Below are positions 34,701 through 45,431 of a DNA stretch of 64,000 bases, piece after piece. The translations under genes and the position numbers were made by a program. The notes below the pieces were generated by a model. It was not told the origin of the DNA. It saw only the letters and a list, made by a program, of their open reading frames with translations, and did no database searches. Numbering within the stretch: position 1 is the first letter of the stretch; each line of letters begins with the position of its first letter. The DNA comes from Puccinellia tenuiflora (taxonomy: Eukaryota > Streptophyta > Magnoliopsida > Poales > Poaceae), in assembly GCA_012064385.1 (NCBI GenBank), contig QRDG01000030.1, positions 126,613 to 190,612 of the forward strand. The letters run 5' to 3'.

Positions 34701-35143
34701 TAGCTAAAAAAACAGAGCATTACGACAAGTAAGGCGAGGGCAGACTCACCTGCTACGAGATAGGCGAAGGATGCGGCGAAGATGACGGCGGATGGCACGA
34801 ATACGACCATCCAGTAGAAGTCGGCGGCCTCGGCCGTGGTCATGTAGAACGCCCCGCCTCGGTAGCGATACGCCTCGGGCTCCTCCTCCCGGCTGCTGGC
34901 AGCCGCCGGGAGCGCCTCGAGCATGCGGCGCTCGCGGCAGAAGGGGCGCTCGGCTGGCTCGGCGGGGAAGACGATCCCGAGGCTGACCCCCACCGCGGCG
35001 ACGGCGGCGACGGCGACGCAGGCGGCGGCCCCCACCGCGAGCGGGCGGCGGAGGCGCGGCAGCGCGCGCTCCTCGTCCCGCAGGGCCTCGTAGGCGCCCC
35101 GCGGCATGATGGCCTGCCGCAGCGCGTCCCCGAGAAGCGCCAT
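28769..35143 (-). CDS. Plant membrane protein with four predicted TM segments, unrecognised
   Basis: Minus-strand exons 35143-34750, 33188-33108 and 29205-28769, with GT-AG introns and phase 1 at both junctions, give 303 residues. Start MALLGDALRQAIMPRGAYEA. Hydrophobic segments lie at about residues 35-60, 109-131, 164-188 and 197-219. Between TM2 and TM3 is a conserved-looking segment (RRHPFICIVENNCCASRRGG). The C-terminal tail is hydrophilic and acidic (SSLLSSDDEEEASDDY), probably cytosolic. The arrangement looks like a conserved plant membrane protein of unknown function; I cannot name a family. Intron 2 (3902 bp) contains a gypsy element in opposite orientation. Intron 1 is 1561 bp and holds nothing recognisable. 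Splice sites are intact, so the gene is probably functional. Confidence 0.85.
29588..29800 (+). pseudogene. gypsy gag fragment
   Basis: The frame reads FKVSAATMYMRDDAAHWYQA followed by WDNWNTICADVIQEFEGN, the standard gag core of chromoviruses. It is 5'-truncated and stops at 29800. From there to about 30290 only shifted gag tail and zinc-knuckle traces (GKWVICFKCRKKF near 30120) can be seen. Confidence 0.7.
30295..31090 (+). pseudogene. gypsy RT and RNase H remnant
   Basis: VFMDDILVYS (about 30311-30340) is the RT active-site box. SKLEYLGHIISDQGV, GFTGYYRKFVKGY, TDACATGIGVVLMQEGHPIA and LSIYEKGFLATL follow in several frames. The N-terminal half of RT is absent, so the polymerase is incomplete. 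Confidence 0.9.
31190..32537 (+). pseudogene. gypsy integrase and chromodomain-like C-terminus
   Basis: The zinc-binding region (HASALGGHTGIQVIYQRI ... KCTVCQQEK) keeps its His and Cys ligands. The catalytic core runs MGFTEGLSKSSGYDVILVIV through SDRDRVFTSNFWKELF to YHPQSDGQTERVNQSLK. The end (PEEIIYRRLCKKGN ... WEDYEVFRVRFPDA, 32301-32537) resembles a chromodomain, which in chromoviruses guides insertion to heterochromatin. Frames are broken near 31405, 31946 and between 32000 and 32300. Confidence 0.9.
32533..32831 (+). repeat. Candidate 3' LTR of the intronic gypsy element
   Basis: Starts TGTAACATCAGC directly after a polypurine tract and may end at GGAATGTGACA (32831). The right boundary is inferred from terminal similarity only; no partner LTR exists in the window. 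Confidence 0.5.
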
Positions 35144-35462
35144 CGGCGGCGGAAGGAACCGCTCGGTGGGTGGAGGCGGGCTACAACCCTAGAGGGACGC
35201 GCTGTTGCCAGTAGGTGCGGGAATTCGGGGGAGGGAATGGGGGGAGAGGGCTTTTCGGTTGCCTTGCAGGAGAGGAGAGAACACGAATATGGTGCGATTT
35301 CTTTGGTCGCTTTTCTTTTTATTCTATGCAAAAGTCCAACTTTGATCGCCGTGTTTTGCTTGAGAAAGAGGAAACTTCGATCACCTTTGATTTCATCGGG
35401 TCGAACGTCCTGGACAAGAACTGTACGGACAGGAAGCGGGGAAGGCAAATCTGAGCATGCCA

Positions 35463-35735
35463 AAAATAGTGTTGTTTGTCAAGTTTTTTTTTTTTTTGTA
35501 TCCTATAAGAGGCTAAGACACCTTTGATTTGCAAGATACTCAAAATACAGGAATTGGAAAAGCACATAATTAGAGTGGCATGTCCTATTGAATCTTATAG
35601 GATTATAGAACTACATGAATTTGGATCAAATATGTGTTTGATCGTAAAAGAAACAAGAAAAATCTAACATGAAGTAAAGGTTATCGAACCTTTGAATCCT
35701 TTTCAAATCCTTTGAATCAAAGGATACATAAGGGT
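35463..35735. mobile_element. Small inverted-repeat element (MITE) near the four-TM gene promoter
   Basis: ACCTTTGATTTGCAAGATAC at 35521 and CAAATCCTTTGAATCAAAGG at 35705 form imperfect inverted ends. A similar pair bounds the element at 50546-51206. A T-run (35484-35498) precedes it. Confidence 0.5.
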
Positions 35736-35861
35736 GTGCAAGATTATAGCGAACTCCTACTGCTGCTTATAAGGAAAGTGACGACTGAATCGTGTCGTTT
35801 CGGTTTACCTGCTGTAGTCACTGGACACGTCTGCAACAATCGGTTTTGGCCCCCGCGTTGT
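35736..35861. other. Short flank upstream of the LINE fragment
   Basis: No feature recognised. Confidence 0.4.
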
Positions 35862-36463
35862 TTCCTCTCTTCCTAAGGTTCTTGGTGGATTGGGTTTTCG
35901 GGATATGGAGCTTTTCAATCAAGCTATGCTTGCACGTCAAGGCTGGCGACTAATGACTGAGCCGACCTCGCTTTGTGCCCGTGTTCTGAAAGGACGCTTC
36001 TTCCCTGAATGTGAGTTCTCGGAGGCACCACGGCCACGGTCTTCATCTTACACGTGGAGAAGCATCCTGTCGGAAGAGAGTTGCTTCGTATGGGAATTCG
36101 TTGGGGGGTTGGAGACGGATCATCTATCAAAATTCAGTCAGACAACTGGATACCTGGTATTCCTCCATCCCTCGTGTTTACTCGTGTTCCATTGATGGCT
36201 GGTCAAACTGTGGATTCCTTATTTGTGGAAAGGAAGTAGGGTATGGGATGTGGATCTCATCCGTGCGATCTTTGAGGAGGATGTGGCATCAAAAATCCTC
36301 CAAGTTCCTATCAGCCGACGAAGTGGAGACGATTTCATCTCATGGCCCTTCACATGTTTTGGTTCCTACACAGTCAGGCCGGGATATAACATGGCCCGTT
36401 CTGAATATTCAATGCTCAGCGAAGCGTGGCTCTTCATCTGAATCGGACAGCGGCATGAAAGTA
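35862..36463 (+). pseudogene. LINE reverse transcriptase C-terminal part (first half, 5'-truncated)
   Basis: Frames read GGLGFRDMELFNQAMLARQG, LCARVLKGRFFPECEF and YTWRSIL, then in the next frame RMGIRWGVGDGSSIKIQSDN and VFTRVPLMAGQTVDSLF. This is the C-terminal region of plant L1-type LINE polyproteins after the RT core. Frameshifts are present. The LINE resumes at 49464 after the gypsy insertion; AAGTA (36459-36463) is the left target duplication. Confidence 0.88.
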
Positions 36464-37387
36464 TGATGAGGACATCCCAACTACAGTTACAACCACTAGT
36501 CCTACCACTGCACAAATACAAGGACCTATTACTCGAGCTCGTGCACGTCAACTAAATTATCAGGTACTTTCGTTTCTTGGAACTATTCCAAATTTACATG
36601 AGAATATGCTACTGCCTAAAACCGATGTGTTTGTTACACTTAGGAATAATGGACCTAGCGAGGAGTTGATGGACAAGTACTGGAGCATGATCGTCCATGG
36701 AGATGGCAGCAAGCATACGAGGGTTGAAGATGACGCCACACATGGAGATTCGAGGGTTGTGAAGCCACTATAAGGGAACTTGAAGTCATGGACGAAATAT
36801 TCAAAGATCACACTTCATATTTTCGTCCATAGCATTATATGGTGCTGTGTCACCTCTATTTTTGGGCCAAGCCCATGTATTTTTGAGATACCTTTTCATA
36901 GGCTGTTTTTAGAGTCCGTATTGATGGGGAAACCGACTTAGGAAGGAATTCGGCTCCTTTTCCAAGGCTGCACGAATTTCCCCTAAGTTTCCCTATAAAT
37001 ACCCCCCTAGGTCGTCACTTTAGGGTTTGGGTTTTGTTTAGTCAAAAGTTAGCTAGCCGTTGCTGCAACTTCGCCGTGCTTCGTTTGTGCCAAATCGGCT
37101 AGACAAAGACCGCTCTTCGGAACCCCACTTTCATCTATAATCATTCATATTTGCAATATTCAGATTGCCAATCCTTAGTTCTTGCTTGTTCTTCGATTGC
37201 CTGCAGGAATTAGACCCTAGTGGTTGGCTCGACCGTGCTACGGCGCTGTCAATAACCTCCCGGAGTTGGTGTAGCGATTGCTAAGGCGCAGCGTCCTCGC
37301 ACGTTTGTAGTCGGATCGTCAACGTCGACGCCACCCAAATCGATAATTATCATCTCATCGAAAGATCGGACACCTCTGCCTCTATCA
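36464..37387 (+). repeat. 5' LTR of the 13-kb gypsy element (924 bp)
   Basis: By hand alignment it differs from the 3' LTR by about 26 substitutions and 4 short indels. A TATA box (CTATAAATA, 36992-37000) lies near the middle. The first 310 bp or so correspond to the end of the pol reading frame. Confidence 0.95.
36993..36999 (+). promoter_or_regulatory. TATA box of the gypsy LTR
   Basis: TATAAAT in a CCCTATAAATACCCCC context, conserved in the 3' LTR at 49067-49073. It marks the likely U3/R boundary about 30 bp downstream. Confidence 0.65.
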
Positions 37388-37389
37388 AG

Positions 37390-37401
37390 TGGTATCAGAT
37401 T
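37390..37401 (+). promoter_or_regulatory. Primer-binding site of the gypsy element
   Basis: TGGTATCAGATT starts two bases after the 5' LTR. TGGTATCAGAGC is the complement of the plant initiator tRNA-Met 3' end. Confidence 0.85.
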
Positions 37402-38328
37402 TCAGGTTGATCGGTGAGATTTACAGTTTTACTAGTGTAGATTGCATCTGTTTCTTCATACCTACAGTCCACGAAAAAGCCAAAAAAATATTAGGGTTAG
37501 ATCATCCCATCCTAGAACCAGTCCGGGCCTGTTGCATATTCTTTTCAGTGCATTGCATCGTTGAGTCTTCGTCTGCATCGTTGTGTCGAGTTGCTGGTCT
37601 TAGTGTCTAGTCCCTTAGAGTTTCGAGTTCGAATCACATCTAGTCATCGCTGCCGCCGCACCATCTTCCACGCTTGCAGATCATCTTCCGCCACCACCTG
37701 TCCGCCACCATCATCCGCCGCTACCCTCCGCCGCCAACACCAACCACCGCTACTCCATCATACCTCGACTTACCATACCCCTGCCGCCATACCAATTAGG
37801 GTTAGGGTTTTGGGAGAGTCCTTTTCAGTTTGTTTCCTTACCCGCCAAGTGTGCGTTAATGAGGTAGAGTTCATCTCGGTTAATCCTTGCTCACGTAGCC
37901 CCACCCATCCGCAAAAAAAGAGTCTGGCACGCTTTGCAGAGCACTTTCGAAAAAAAAATTGAGCCTACCCTCGTTTTTCAGTACGGGGATTCTTTTGAGA
38001 CAGTTGCCATCATAGTGATATTTTTGCGACTTTTTCGCGTTTTCAGCGCGTCGCACGCTTCACAGAGCATACCATCTTGCTTTCGTGCATATTGTTGTGG
38101 GTATCTTACTCACGTATTTGTTAGTTTTCTGTGATCTTCACATATATCTTGCTGTTACGAGCTGTTTTCGTGTGGCCTCATTGTGTCGCACCGTGACTTT
38201 GTTGGTGTTATAGGCTCGCGTCTCTAAAACGGTCTAGCCTAGGACCAGCACAGTACCATCTTTGAGCGTTGATTCAACTTGCACTCCTGAATTGATTATT
38301 GCTAATCCTTGCTACCATAAAGCCTCCT
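37402..38328 (+). other. gypsy leader, first part
   Basis: Untranslated leader between the primer site and gag, with a Pro/Ala-codon-like GC patch at 37640-37790 and no convincing ORF. It is interrupted at 38328 by a solo LTR and resumes at 42150. Confidence 0.6.
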
Positions 38329-41300
38329 TGTAACAGCCCCAGTTTGTTACCCTAAAATATGGGCCAATTTTTCACTTTTTGCTTTTCATTGCATCATGGC
38401 ATACATATTTAAATTGTTAATTTTAAATAAAGCAACACCTGGAAATTAAAACAAAGGAAGCAAAACCCTTCCCAAATTTTTCAAACCAAATACATTACTC
38501 AAATTGGCAAAACCAATTGTTCTTGAGTCTCCAATTTGTCCAGGAAGCTTAAGGATATATTTTATAAATAATTGTCAGAGGCTAAATTCTTAACAAGCAA
38601 ATAAATAAACTTGAGAATTCAAAATTGGTTCAATCCAAATTCTATTTTTGGAACCAAGTTAAACCTTCCAAAAATTCAAAATAAAATCATGGGGAGCTTC
38701 TTTAATATATTGGGAGCCTCCATGATTAATTTCATTATTTTTGGAAATGTTTAAGTGCTCCAAAAAATTACCTTTTGGAAATTATTAAAAATGACCTTTT
38801 TCAAACCCTATGAACAAATGTGGTGCAAAACATTTTATTTTTCCACCCCAATTTTTGTGGAGGTTCTAGATGTTAAAGGGAGCCTACATAATTTTTTGCA
38901 GATTTTTAGAAAGTGTTTAAAAACCTCAATTAAATCCCTAAAATGGGTGCTGGACCAAATTGCAAATAAAGATTTTATCGCTGGGGGTGTTTTTTGAAGT
39001 TTCCTCTTCTCTTCTTCCACCGTGGCGCCAGTGCGGCACTGGCGCCATGCCGCCGCGCCATGCCGACATGCCGCCGCGCCGCGTTGTCGGGCCCCACTGC
39101 TGAGGGTGGTAAAGCACGCCCACGACGCCCTACCCTACCCTTCTTCCCTCTGCTCACCTGCCCCGTCCCTCTCCCTCCCTCTCTCTCTCGGGGTGCGCCT
39201 CCATGGCCGAGTCCAGCCCGTGTTCGTCACCGTATTGTCGCCGATAGGAGTGCAGCATAGCAGATCGACGACCACCAAAGGTTGCGCCTCGCTCCACTCT
39301 CCGTCGTGGTGCAAGGACCGCCGCGGGACACCCGGAGCCGCCGCCTGCGTCCTCAACCTCCCCGCCGTCGGCCGCCGCGATGCGAGCCCGGCCGTGCCGC
39401 CCTCCGGCCTCCTCTGTCCTCGCCGTCCACGGCACCACCACCAGGGTGAGCTTGCGCATCGCCTAGACCTCCTCCCGCTCCCCATCTCCCTCTCGCCGCT
39501 GTTCACCGTCGCCGCGACCGCCGTCGTCGCCGTGGTCACCACCGTCGCCGCCCCGGCCTGGGCATCGGCCTGGGCCGGCCAGACGGCCGGTCGCCTCAGA
39601 TAGGTGCCCTCCCTGGGCACCGGTCTAGGCCGGCCGGGAGGCCGGCATCCTCAGGCGTATGCCCGGCCTGAGCCCCGGCCTGGGCCGGCCAGGAGGCCGG
39701 CCGCCTCAGCCACAGGCCCGGCCTGAAACCGGCCTGGGCCGATCTGTAGGCCGGCCCGCACAATAAAAACAGTAAATAAAATAAATTAAATAAAATCATA
39801 ACTATTTATTTATTGCTTCAAATTTAACAAATAAAATACCAAATTATTCAGAAAAACAAACTCTACATGTTAGAATAATTGTAATGTTCTTTTGAATTTA
39901 AATTCTTGCTGTTTAATTAAGAATTCCTAAAATGGCTTAAATAATACCAAATTGGGAAAATCATAACTTGTTAAATATTTAACCAAAATTTATGCATAAA
40001 ATATCAAAGTGATCAACACTTCAATTGCTATCAAACCATGCAATTATCACATCATGGTCACAAATTTTTCCTTTGAAGTTATTCTTAAATTGATTAAAAG
40101 AATTAAATTCAAATAATTATTTAATTCACTATTTATTCATCGAAACTCGGAAAATTACAAATAAGGTACCAAAATGATCGGAAGAACAAAACCTACTTAA
40201 TCATGTCATGTTCATGCATATTTAAGCCACTTCTTTTGTAATGTAATAAATTATAATTAATGTGGTCACTAAGATAAATATGGGGTTGTTTCCAAATAAT
40301 TGCACTAATTATTTGGAACTCTATTTAATTGTTAGATACATTAAATGATGATATCCTTGCATAAATTTGACATGTCATCATGATTGTGCATTGCACCTTG
40401 TCTCGTGTGATTTATTGTTCCTTTGTTATTATTTTGGGTATCGATAGATTCCGGAGTCGAGGGTTCCTCTACCTACCCCGACGAGCCGTACTACACGCCC
40501 CGGCAGCAAGGCAAGAGATAACCTAACCTTCTTGGCATCTAGCATCCTACTATTTTATAAACTTATTTTATCCACCATAATATTGCATCCGATTCAATGT
40601 CATTTTGGTCAATACTAGAATATCCTATGAATGCATGTTTTTCCCCGAACCAATACCTGTATCCCTACCTATGAACCATAGGGTTGATGTGTTGGCCTGA
40701 GACAAAGATATAATTGTTGTTATATATGCTTAGCCATGTTTAGCCATGCTTAGTCAAATGCTATTTATGTCCGTTGATTAAGTTCCATAATTATGTTGTT
40801 GATGGAATGTTCGGACATGGAGGTTACTGTTGGTATTTAATAAATTTGCTTAAAAGGCTTGGGTGAGTTGCCATCGGGGATGGTGTTTTGCCTCACCCTT
40901 GCCCCTAGGTGCGAGTTCTTGTCTCTAGAACCAAGGTTTGAGCGTGCTGCCATTGGTGGGGACATATGGAATCCTCTTTAACGGAATAACTTGTGCGGGC
41001 GTATCCAAGGCTCCTCTAGATTTGCGCTTTCCATTTGCGTGTGCGTTGCAGGTGGATGATGGCGCGAAGAAGGGGTGTGTGTGGTGGTGTTTAGGATGTG
41101 GCGATGGGGGCAGGGGCTGAAATAGGCTGGGAAAACTTGCCCTGTCGCCACTGATGATCCTTGGATAGTCTCACGCGAGGTAAAGGTTTAACCGCGCCCA
41201 CTTGCCAGCTTTCACCGGAAGAGAGCTAATCAGGCGAGCCGGACGGTACCGGTGGGTAAAATAGTACACCCCTGCAGGGTAAATCTTTTCGAAAAGCCGT

Positions 41301-42144
41301 GTCCACGGTTATGGACGCCTTGGGAACGGATTACGAGACCATAGATAATATTAACCTAATTAAAATTTGGCAGCTAAAGGTTGCATTTCAACGTGTGTTA
41401 AAAGGTTCGTTTCCTCGAGGGTGATTCGAGGGAGTGGCTTTGGTGGAGATGAGTTGTTTCTGTTATAAATGGTTCGATGAGAACCAAAGATGAAAGTTCA
41501 CTCTCTTATCCCTTTTTGAGAAAACATTCTGAGTAGTCGATGCCATGGGTCTTTTATACCTTTTTAAAATGAAATCTAGCTTTATGCAAAATAGCTACTA
41601 TACAGCTTTAGAACCTCCGTCATCATTGGGGCTATATCGCCCTACTAAACTTGCGAGTACGTCGTACTCAGTTTCTCTTTGCTGCTTTTATAACTTGTTT
41701 CAGAGCAGGACGACACCAAGCACACAGGTGGCTTCTTCCTGGACATCCATGAGTAGTTCGGGGTTCCCAGGTGGCAGCTTGGGACCGTGGAACAAGCTGG
41801 CTGGGATTGTTTATCTGTAGGCCTCTTAGGCCATATATTTGGATCTTGTTGTACTAGACAACCGCTTCGCTTCCGCATGATGTACTGATGGGTCTGTGAC
41901 CCTTGTGTGTAATTTGTATCCTTCTCATATATGAGTTGCTATATGAATCTTTGTGTCGTAGAGTCTGTGATGTGCCAGTTGTTCCACAAGTCTTGATCTC
42001 TGTTTTATACATTGATAGCTATGCCAGTGTTTATGGCACGATCGATGTGTTGCGTGGGAGCGGTAATTCCATGCCCTTCGATTGTGTAGCATAGCCTATG
42101 GGTTACATAGCCTCTCTGTATAATTCCGGGGTCGGGGCGCTACA
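38329..42144. mobile_element. Solo LTR with very long LTR (3816 bp) in the gypsy leader
   Basis: It begins TGTAACAGCCCC and ends GGGGCGCTACA. The duplication CTCCT is perfect (38324-38328 and 42145-42149). The left and right thirds are AT-rich; 39000-39770 is very GC-rich. There is no primer site, internal domain or second LTR, so it is read as one solo LTR. It could instead be a short element without coding capacity. LTRs of this length are known in a few large pooid gypsy families. Confidence 0.85.
39545..39765. repeat. GC-rich tandem repeat inside the long solo LTR
   Basis: The unit CGGCCTGGGCCGGCCAGG...GGCCGGCCGCCTCAG recurs about 3.5 times with a period near 55 bp. It consists of overlapping GGCCGGCC palindromes and CpG sites. 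Confidence 0.75.
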
Positions 42145-42375
42145 CTCCTACAGCTCCACAGATTTCTACTACGTGTGTTGTGACTCTCACCTGGCAATCG
42201 CTTCATCTACTCTTCGGTGACGTTGACACCGCTAGTTGCCAGTCACCTCCTGCTGCTTGGTAAGAACTTGTAAGAACTTTGCTTTTGGTTTGACGGATTA
42301 CGCATTCTTTTCCACCACCACCTAGTAGTTCATAGGAACATATTATTGTCATTTGTTTCCTGTCTTATACTAACC

Positions 42376-43312
42376 ATGTCAGGATCGGATGACGAATGGG
42401 AGAACCTGACGAACAAAGAGTTACACACTAAATTCGCCAAGATGGTGATGGATAACACACAGGACATCGACAAACGACTTGGCGAGGCACTTGAAAAGAT
42501 AACCGGCCTCGAGCAATCTTTTGATACCAAGCTCGATGCCAAATTCAACGAGTTGCTCGCCCGTCTTCCACCACCGCCGGCTGCTGCTCCTCGTCGCCCC
42601 GGGTATGTTGGGCACGCTCAACGTGTACCCCGCGAGCAAGGCCAAAATTCTGGAGTAGCTGCGGCTGTCGATGAGCCCTTTGATTACTACGAGGGTGAGG
42701 ACGAGTATGAAGGAGTAGAAGTGCAGCAACAAGCCCCTGGACGGCCGCGCGCCCATATTCGTAATGCTGCACCACGCCCTCAGGTATTGCATGACGATGA
42801 CCATGTTGCTAAATTGAAGTTAACGATTTCACCTTTTGAGGGTAGATATGATCCTGATGCTTATCTCACATGGGAATTAGAAACTGAACAATGTTTTGCA
42901 TGTTTACATTACCCTGGAGATAGACATGTTAGAGCTGCTGTTTGTGAATTTACGGGGTTTGCTTCTATTTGGTGGTCTGAATATTGTAGAGTCAATCCTA
43001 ATGTCATCCCCACCACTTGGACCTTCTTAAAAACTGCTATGCATACTCGTTGGGTGCCTCCATATTATCAACGTGACTTGCTTCACAACTAAAACAAGGC
43101 AAAAATTCAGTAGAGGAATATTATCAACAATTGCAAACTGGGTTACTTAGATGTGGTGTTGTGGAGGATACTGAACCTATGCTTGCACGTTTTATTGGTG
43201 GGTTAAATAAAGAAATTCAAACCATTTTGGAATATAAGGAGTATCATACAATTACCCGTTTGTTCCATCTTGCTTGTATTACCGAACGTGAAGTGCAGGA
43301 TAGGCAAGCTTC
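42376..43312 (+). pseudogene. gypsy gag, N-terminal and core part
   Basis: Begins MSGSDDEWENLTNKELHTKF with an acidic and coiled-coil N-terminus, a Pro/Ala linker, then the gag core (LTISPFEGRYDPDAYLTWEL, FTGFASIWWSEYC). A frameshift near 43085 moves the frame to KNSVEEYYQQLQTGLLRCGV. The frame is then cut at 43312 by a solo LTR. The start is placed at 42376 because the ten preceding codons (MSFVSCLILT) are not gag-like. Confidence 0.88.
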
Positions 43313-44765
43313 TGATGCATCTAAAATGCATACATGAACTTTGCACTATAATAGTTATATTCCATTCATATTTGCATCATATAAGGGGTATATTACTGTT
43401 CTTTAATGATTTTGGTAATTTATAATGATTTCCCCTTTATATGGAATTAATCCTGCGCAGGCAGAAAACCCCTATTTCTTTCTTTATTTGTTTCAGGACC
43501 TTAACGACGTCATAATGAGCTATAAATTTAGGGGGGGGGGTCATTATTTTGGAAGGAGAAGATTTAGGAGCGAAAGAAGTCAACGAACGGAGGCCGGAGG
43601 ACCAAAAGGGGGGGTCCCACGCGGCTACAGTACCAGGCCGCGTGGGCCCATCCAATTTGGCCCTCGTGGCCCCGTTTGCATCGATCCTTCGCCCAGAAGC
43701 ATCCTCGTGACCTAAAAACGCCTATATAAAAGGTCCCCCGACGTTTTCCAGAAGGAGGCGGCGGAGAAACGCAAAACCAGAAACAGAGAGGCAGAGGGCT
43801 GCCGTCGGAGAAGATCGGAGGGGGGAAACACCGCCGGAATCCACCTCCGGAGGGCTCCACCCCCCTCCGGCGTGATCATTATCAACATCTACAGCAAGAT
43901 CGTCTCCACTCCGGGCTGCACCTCTTCATCAACCTCTCCATCAAGCTCCTCATCTCCATGATGAAGGGGGAGTAGTCTCCCTCGGGGCTGAAGGCTCATG
44001 CCGGTAGCTATGTGGTTTATCTCTCTCTCCCATGGTGTGATCTTTATGTGATCATGAGCTTTGTAATCTAGTTGAATCCATAGATGGTACCCTTCTTTAT
44101 CTTATGAATTATGCTACTCAAGTGGTTTTATTGATGTGATTGCCGGAGTCACCTTTGTCCCATGGTGTGAAGTTGACAGTGCGTGCACCGTGTGTGGCTC
44201 TTAGGCTAAAGATTACATGAATACTTATCATGAGTTATTATTTGTGTTGGGTGTCCCTATGATATTTTGGTGTTTCTTAGTACTATCTTTGGATGAGAAT
44301 AGTGACCGCATGAAGTGTCCATAGATGTGGAATACGAACTTTAAGGTGTGCTTTTTGTAGCCCTACATAATGGATTGGTGTTCTTTATCCAACCAGAAAT
44401 TAATTCAGAGTAGCATAATAAGGAGGAATTATCTATGTATTCAATTATATTATTATTGTTGAGAGTGTCCACTAGTGAAAGCATGATCCCTAGGCCTTAT
44501 TTCCAAAGCACCGTTTACACCTTTGTCTTGTCCTCTTGCATTAAAGAGGATTGGGACACTTTCACACTCCTGTTTTGTTACATCAAACTTCCATCCATTA
44601 AATCAACCACCTTGTTCTATAAACTTGTTTAGTGCATAATCAACTAAAACTTGTGACACTTTAGTTGTAGTGAATAGATAACTTTTCCTTCTTGCTCCTG
44701 CGGATCGATACCTTACTTCCACATTGAATTGTGCTACAGTGATTCCTTGCTCTTGGGGATTATCA
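43313..44765 (+). mobile_element. Solo LTR related to the Athila-like element (1453 bp), inside gag
   Basis: Begins TGATGCATCTAAAATGCAT and ends GGATTATCA. The duplication GCTTC is perfect (43308-43312 and 44766-44770). Its middle (TTAGTACTATCTTTGGATG, GCATGAAGTGTCCATAGAT) matches the complement of the Athila LTR at 11670-11760, so it belongs to a related family in plus orientation. Confidence 0.93.
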
Positions 44766-44770
44766 GCTTC

Positions 44771-45420
44771 GCGGACTAATTTCCCTGCAGGACGGACTAC
44801 ATCATGGACTAGTCGTGCACGTTCTACACGCACCCCGTTTCCTCCTTCTACTTCTGCTACCACGCCCAGCAAAGAGACGTCAAGCAAGGCAGCACCACCA
44901 CCCTCCTTTATGGCTACTCCTGGTGGTTCCACACCGAGTTCATCTTCCATGGCTTCCACGGGCAACACTAGCAAAATTCAATATCGCAAATGTGATGGTT
45001 GGGGTCATTACGCACGTGACTGCACAAACAAGCGCGTGATGATTGCTCGTGAAGATGGAGGATATGATTCCGCTAGTGATTTTGATGAGGAGACTTTGGC
45101 TCTTATTGCACACGAGGAACAAGGCGCTAATGACTGTGAACAAGATGTACAATGCATGGCTGCTGATGATGCGGATAGGTATGCTTCATTAATTGTTCAA
45201 CGAGTTTTGAGTGTGCAGGTAATAAAGGCCGAACAAGACCAACGCCATAATCTTTTCCACACAAAGGGAGTTGTGAAAGAACGATCTATACGCATCATTA
45301 TTGATGGAGGGAGCTGCAACAATTTGGCGAGTGTCGAGATGGTGGAGAAGCTCGCGCTCACATCCTCGTCCTTACTACATCCAATGGTTCAACAATAGCC
45401 AGCAAGGTTAAGATCACTCG
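44771..45420 (+). pseudogene. gypsy gag zinc knuckle and protease
   Basis: Continues gag with RTNFPAGRTTSWTSRA. The zinc knuckle reads YRKCDGWGHYARDC: the first Cys of the CX2CX4HX4C motif is Tyr. The protease core is RIIIDGGSCNNLASVEMVEK (about 45290-45350), with a D-G-G active site. A frameshift near 45360-45420 separates it from the long pol ORF. Confidence 0.88.
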
Positions 45421-45431
45421 TACTGTTTTGT

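Noticed and set aside
35463..35500. T-run as a Pol III terminator or LINE tail
   Set aside because: No Pol III boxes or LINE sequence adjacent on either strand.
39022..39620. Long overlapping ORFs on both strands in the GC-rich island
   Set aside because: GC-rich sequence has few stops. All frames look alike, no domain is seen, and the region is inside a solo LTR.
43313..44765. Intron within the gypsy gag
   Set aside because: The insert has TG...CA ends, a 5-bp duplication and LTR homology, and lacks GT-AG borders.
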